This document shows, piece by piece, positions 32,282 to 34,300 of a DNA stretch of 34,300 bases. Below the pieces are notes generated by a model. The model searched no databases and had not been told where the DNA came from. It saw only the letters and a list, made by a program, of their open reading frames with translations. This DNA comes from CTSoil-075 sp964292325. Its GTDB lineage: Bacteria > Bacillota > Negativicutes > DSM-13327. The DNA is taken from contig CAXYVG010000034.1 of the NCBI GenBank assembly GCA_964292325.1, positions 1-34,300 of the forward strand, given 5' to 3'. Numbering within the stretch: position 1 is the stretch's first letter; every line of letters starts with the position of its first letter. A program made the translations under genes and the position numbers.

Positions 32282-33016
32282 ATGTCAAAATCTATTGGTC
32301 ATGAATTTATGGTGAAAACTCGTTATGAGAATTTAGAGCCATCAGATCAAGCGAAGAAAATCCCTCAACCAGCTTTAGAACTGATGTATAATCAGGCGAA
32401 CGTTATTGATTTGCCTATGCCGGAAGAAATTCCCGCTATTACGATTGATTTTATGGCCGCTGTTGAACTAAGGACGAGTGTTCGTGATTATCAACATATG
32501 CCGATTAGTATACTGGAACTGTCATTTTTATTATGGTGTACCCAGGGTGTAAAACAAGTGATTGGCAATCAGGCCACTTTGCGAACGGTACCATCCGCTG
32601 GTGCTAGGCATGCTTTTGAAACATATTTGCTGATTAATAACGTAGAAGGCATAAAACCTGGCTTATATCGTTTTCTCGCTATTGAGCATAAATTGATGGA
32701 AGTGAATTTAAAAGATGGTATTGCCGAGGAAATCATGAATGCCTGTCTAGGGCAAAAAATGATAGCCAATAGTGCTGTTACCTTCATCTGGGCAGCTGAT
32801 GTAAGTCGTATGACATGGCGATATGGAGAGCGTGGTTATCGCTATTTGCATTTAGACGCAGGACATATTTGTCAAAATTTATACCTATCAGCCCAAGTAA
32901 TTGGTTGTGGTGTATGTGCGCTGGCGGCTTTTGATGATGAAAAATTAAATCAAGTAATCGGAATGGATGGAGAAGATCAATTTGCGGTGTATGTAGGAAC
33001 AGTAGGAAAACGATAA
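32282..33016 (+). CDS. SagB/ThcOx-type nitroreductase-family oxidoreductase
   Basis: The 244-residue protein has the SagB-type layout: ELRTSVRDYQHMPISILELS, then WCTQGV, the FMN-contact segment RTVPSAGARHAFETYLLIN and the C-terminal HICQNLYLSAQVIGCGVCAL. Such FMN enzymes oxidise azolines in peptide-natural-product clusters, but many stand alone, and no cyclodehydratase or precursor is visible. It starts 19 bases after hisIE (GAGAGGTG upstream) and is probably the last gene of the his operon; a link to histidine metabolism is unproven. Confidence 0.85.
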   Translation: MSKSIGHEFMVKTRYENLEPSDQAKKIPQPALELMYNQANVIDLPMPEEIPAITIDFMAAVELRTSVRDYQHMPISILELSFLLWCTQGVKQVIGNQATLRTVPSAGARHAFETYLLINNVEGIKPGLYRFLAIEHKLMEVNLKDGIAEEIMNACLGQKMIANSAVTFIWAADVSRMTWRYGERGYRYLHLDAGHICQNLYLSAQVIGCGVCALAAFDDEKLNQVIGMDGEDQFAVYVGTVGKR

Positions 33017-33035
33017 ATTGAGGACGAAGAAAACA

Positions 33036-33058
33036 ACAAACCTGTCCCCATGTTCTCC
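33036..33058. repeat. CCTGTCCCCATG motif, possible REP-type remnant
   Basis: The segment AACCTGTCCCCATGTTCTC-like (read with its immediate surroundings) resembles end sequences I associate from memory with Y1/REP-associated transposases. Only one copy is present and no transposase is visible, so this is weak. Confidence 0.25.
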
Positions 33059-33137
33059 GTACAACTGTTAGCTACAATTTCTAATCGTACATATCTAGAT
33101 TTTCTGGCGTAGTATAATCGAATGATGGTTAAATATG

Positions 33138-33174
33138 AAAAGTCCACTACCAGATAAAAGGTAGTGGACTTTTT
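33138..33174 (+). terminator. Intrinsic terminator of the his operon
   Basis: AAAAGTCCACTACC pairs with GGTAGTGGACTTTT around the loop AGATAAAA, followed by T. It lies 120 bases after the SagB-like gene and directly before Family 2 copy 3. Confidence 0.88.
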
Positions 33175-33175
33175 G

Positions 33176-33273
33176 CGGAATTAGAAAGTATATCACTTTC
33201 TCGATTCCAAGTAAGAACGACTAAGGATTCGAACTTCGTCTGCGGACTTGGTCGAAACCAAGTCTTTTCTTAT
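33176..33273 (+). repeat. Family 2 repeat, copy 3
   Basis: Hairpin 1 is GGAATTAGAAAGT with ACTTTCTCGATTCC. The middle begins AAGTAAGAACGACTAAGG. Hairpin 2 is GACTTGG-TCGAAA-CCAAGTC followed by TTTTCTTAT. It begins two bases after the T-tract of the his terminator, as copies 1 and 2 do at theirs. Confidence 0.75.
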
Positions 33274-33284
33274 ATGGTATTTAA

Positions 33285-33554
33285 TTATTTAGCTTGTTTA
33301 AATCTCGTATCATGGGAAGCTACTTTGAGTGTCAATCTGTCCATTTTCCCTTCAATACGGTTTAATGTGTCGCAAATACGTTCATTCACATCAAACTGCA
33401 CTTCGCGAGCATCAAACAAAGCGGAAAGTTTGTCACCGTGTTCTTTTTCCATGCGAGCAAAATCTTGCTTAGTAGCCATTTCATTGCGAACTGATTGTAT
33501 TTCACTGAATAGTTGTTTCTGTCCTTCTAATAATTGTTTTAATAAATCTTCCAT
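33285..33554 (-). CDS. Small coiled-coil hypothetical protein
   Basis: The 89-residue protein is almost entirely predicted helix with heptad spacing: MEDLLKQLLEGQKQLFSEI, then NEMATKQDFARMEKE, then RICDTLNRIEGKMDRLTLKV. It lacks membrane segments and cysteine motifs. GAAAGGG lies 8 bases before the ATG. Similar short coiled-coil proteins are common in Bacillota and have no assigned function. It is convergent with the his operon. Confidence 0.7.
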   Translation of the reverse strand: MEDLLKQLLEGQKQLFSEIQSVRNEMATKQDFARMEKEHGDKLSALFDAREVQFDVNERICDTLNRIEGKMDRLTLKVASHDTRFKQAK

Positions 33555-33657
33555 AAAATCAGCCCTTTCAACCTAATACTAATAGTATACCATTAATACT
33601 GCCTTTTAGCATTGGGCGGTATTTTTTATTTTGCTTGTTTTTCTATATTTTATACTT

Positions 33658-34053
33658 TTATGCATGGGGGACAGAAAACCCAATTTGCGTTTTTGGCTTT
33701 TCGGGGTGTTCTCGTTGCAATGCAACCATTAAAAAACTAATTTGACTCACATGTTGCACGAGCTCGACATAAGAGCCATCCGATAAGGCTCCTGTAAACC
33801 AGATGATACTAGGGTCTGTATAGCCAAGGGACGATACACTAAACTGAGTAGATTGGCCAAAGCTGACAAGCTGCATACCGACTTCATAATCCTGATCGAG
33901 TTCAGATTCAAAGCGCTGTATTCGTTCTACTAATTCATTAAATATATTTTTTGCTGTATAAGGCTGATTGATTTCCGTCATTTGCTCAACGAAAGATTGG
34001 GATCTAGTCAATGGGAGTGTTGTGACCAGTTGTTCTAAGGGGGGGCGTGTCAT
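33658..34053 (-). CDS. DUF6173-like hypothetical protein
   Basis: From the ATG at 34053 (GAGGTG 8 bases upstream) the protein has 131 residues; an in-frame start at 34077 lies before that site. The central pattern of a helix IFNELVERIQRFESELDQDYEVGM followed by strands VSFGQSTQFSVSSLGY and DPSIIWFTG, then ELVQHVSQISFLMVAL, fits my recollection of DUF6173. Function unknown. It is a single gene, with no signal peptide. Confidence 0.7.
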   Translation of the reverse strand: MTRPPLEQLVTTLPLTRSQSFVEQMTEINQPYTAKNIFNELVERIQRFESELDQDYEVGMQLVSFGQSTQFSVSSLGYTDPSIIWFTGALSDGSYVELVQHVSQISFLMVALQREHPEKPKTQIGFSVPHA

Positions 34054-34117
34054 AAGAATACACCTCACAATTTGCATTTATATTATATAATATTTATTTT
34101 AGGAAAAAAGGTGACCA

Positions 34118-34219
34118 TTGTATGATATTGATAAAAGTATGCACCAGCAAAAGGAATTTGAACGATTAAGAAGAATAGTTATTAGAATGAATGATGACAA
34201 TTATATCTTACGAAATTAG
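34118..34219 (+). CDS. Possible 33-residue leader peptide ORF
   Basis: A TTG start preceded by AAAAAAGGTG opens a 33-codon frame rich in charged residues (KEFERLRRIVIRMND) that stops at 34217-34219. The stop overlaps the AGGTGG ribosome binding site of the next gene, so coupling is possible. It resembles nothing I recognise and could be chance. Confidence 0.28.
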   Translation: MYDIDKSMHQQKEFERLRRIVIRMNDDNYILRN

Positions 34220-34232
34220 GTGGAAAATGATA

Positions 34233-34300
34233 ATGAAATATGATTTTGATACAGTACTCGATAGAAAAAATAATTTTGCTGCGAAGTATGATGAGGTAGG
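34233..34300 (+). CDS. PatB/MalY-type aminotransferase (C-S lyase), N-terminus, cut by window edge
   Basis: AGGTGG lies 9 bases before an ATG opening MKYDFDTVLDRKNNFAAKYD, the typical start of PLP-dependent cystathionine beta-lyases of the PatB/MalY group. Only about 22 residues are in the window. A second ATG two codons upstream (34227) is too near the ribosome binding site. The enzyme would fit the sulfur-amino-acid genes cysK and metNIQ nearby. Confidence 0.72.
   Translation, partial: MKYDFDTVLDRKNNFAAKYDEV

Noticed and set aside
32282..33016. RiPP (thiazole/oxazole peptide) biosynthesis cluster
   Set aside because: The SagB-like enzyme is alone; no YcaO cyclodehydratase, precursor peptide or exporter lies nearby.

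Overview
This 34.3 kb window is a low-GC bacterial chromosome segment. It most resembles an anaerobic Bacillota lineage, probably Negativicutes of the Sporomusa/Pelosinus kind; that placement is inference. Supporting signs are pyruvate:ferredoxin oxidoreductase as one long polypeptide, a SAM-I riboswitch with an intrinsic terminator, strong AGGAGG-type ribosome binding sites, many rho-independent terminators, a Firmicutes-style 6S RNA, a HisZ plus short-HisG pair, and DUF1904, DUF441 and DUF6173 proteins. No intact transposase, integrase or CRISPR array is visible.

Layout. 1-600: 3' part of a tRNA-Arg(TCT), then a short inserted segment with a 5'-truncated DUF4258 toxin gene and its YgiT-type zinc-finger partner, bounded by a 14-bp direct repeat of the tRNA 3' end. 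599-3422: DUF441 membrane protein and ilvB-ilvN. 3453-5013: glyoxalase remnant, nitroreductase, HAD phosphatase. 5345-7441: PAS-GAF-GGDEF-HD-GYP protein of c-di-GMP turnover. 7543-9310: UspA, DUF421 and DUF1904 proteins. 9537-13043: PFOR (nifJ). 13298-16209: GNAT enzyme, 6S RNA, lipid kinase, cysK. 16281-19308: small membrane ORF, promoter-terminator leader, M19 dipeptidase, TetR regulator, PHP-type histidinol phosphatase. 19453-22205: metQ-metI-metN (minus strand) behind a SAM-I riboswitch. 22307-33016: histidine biosynthesis, namely a TrpR-like regulator and hisZ, an interruption by repeats, an HD protein and a D-2-hydroxyacid dehydrogenase, then hisG-D-C-B-H-A-F-IE and a SagB-like oxidoreductase. 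33285-34300: coiled-coil protein, DUF6173 protein and the start of a PatB/MalY-type C-S lyase.

How the genes fit together. The amino-acid genes give branched-chain (ilvBN), cysteine (cysK), methionine uptake (metNIQ) and a near-complete histidine pathway. HisB here has only the dehydratase domain, so the PHP phosphatase at 18538-19308 is the natural candidate for the missing histidinol-phosphatase step. The TrpR-like regulator beside hisZ and a palindrome over the hisG -10 box suggest local repression by histidine.

The least explained content is intergenic. Family 1 (four full copies and one half copy) has fixed flanks around a hairpin whose arms change together between copies. Family 2 (three copies, about 97 bp) in every case begins directly after the T-tract of an intrinsic terminator, in the same orientation as the terminated gene. 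I recognise neither as a named RNA or repeat family.
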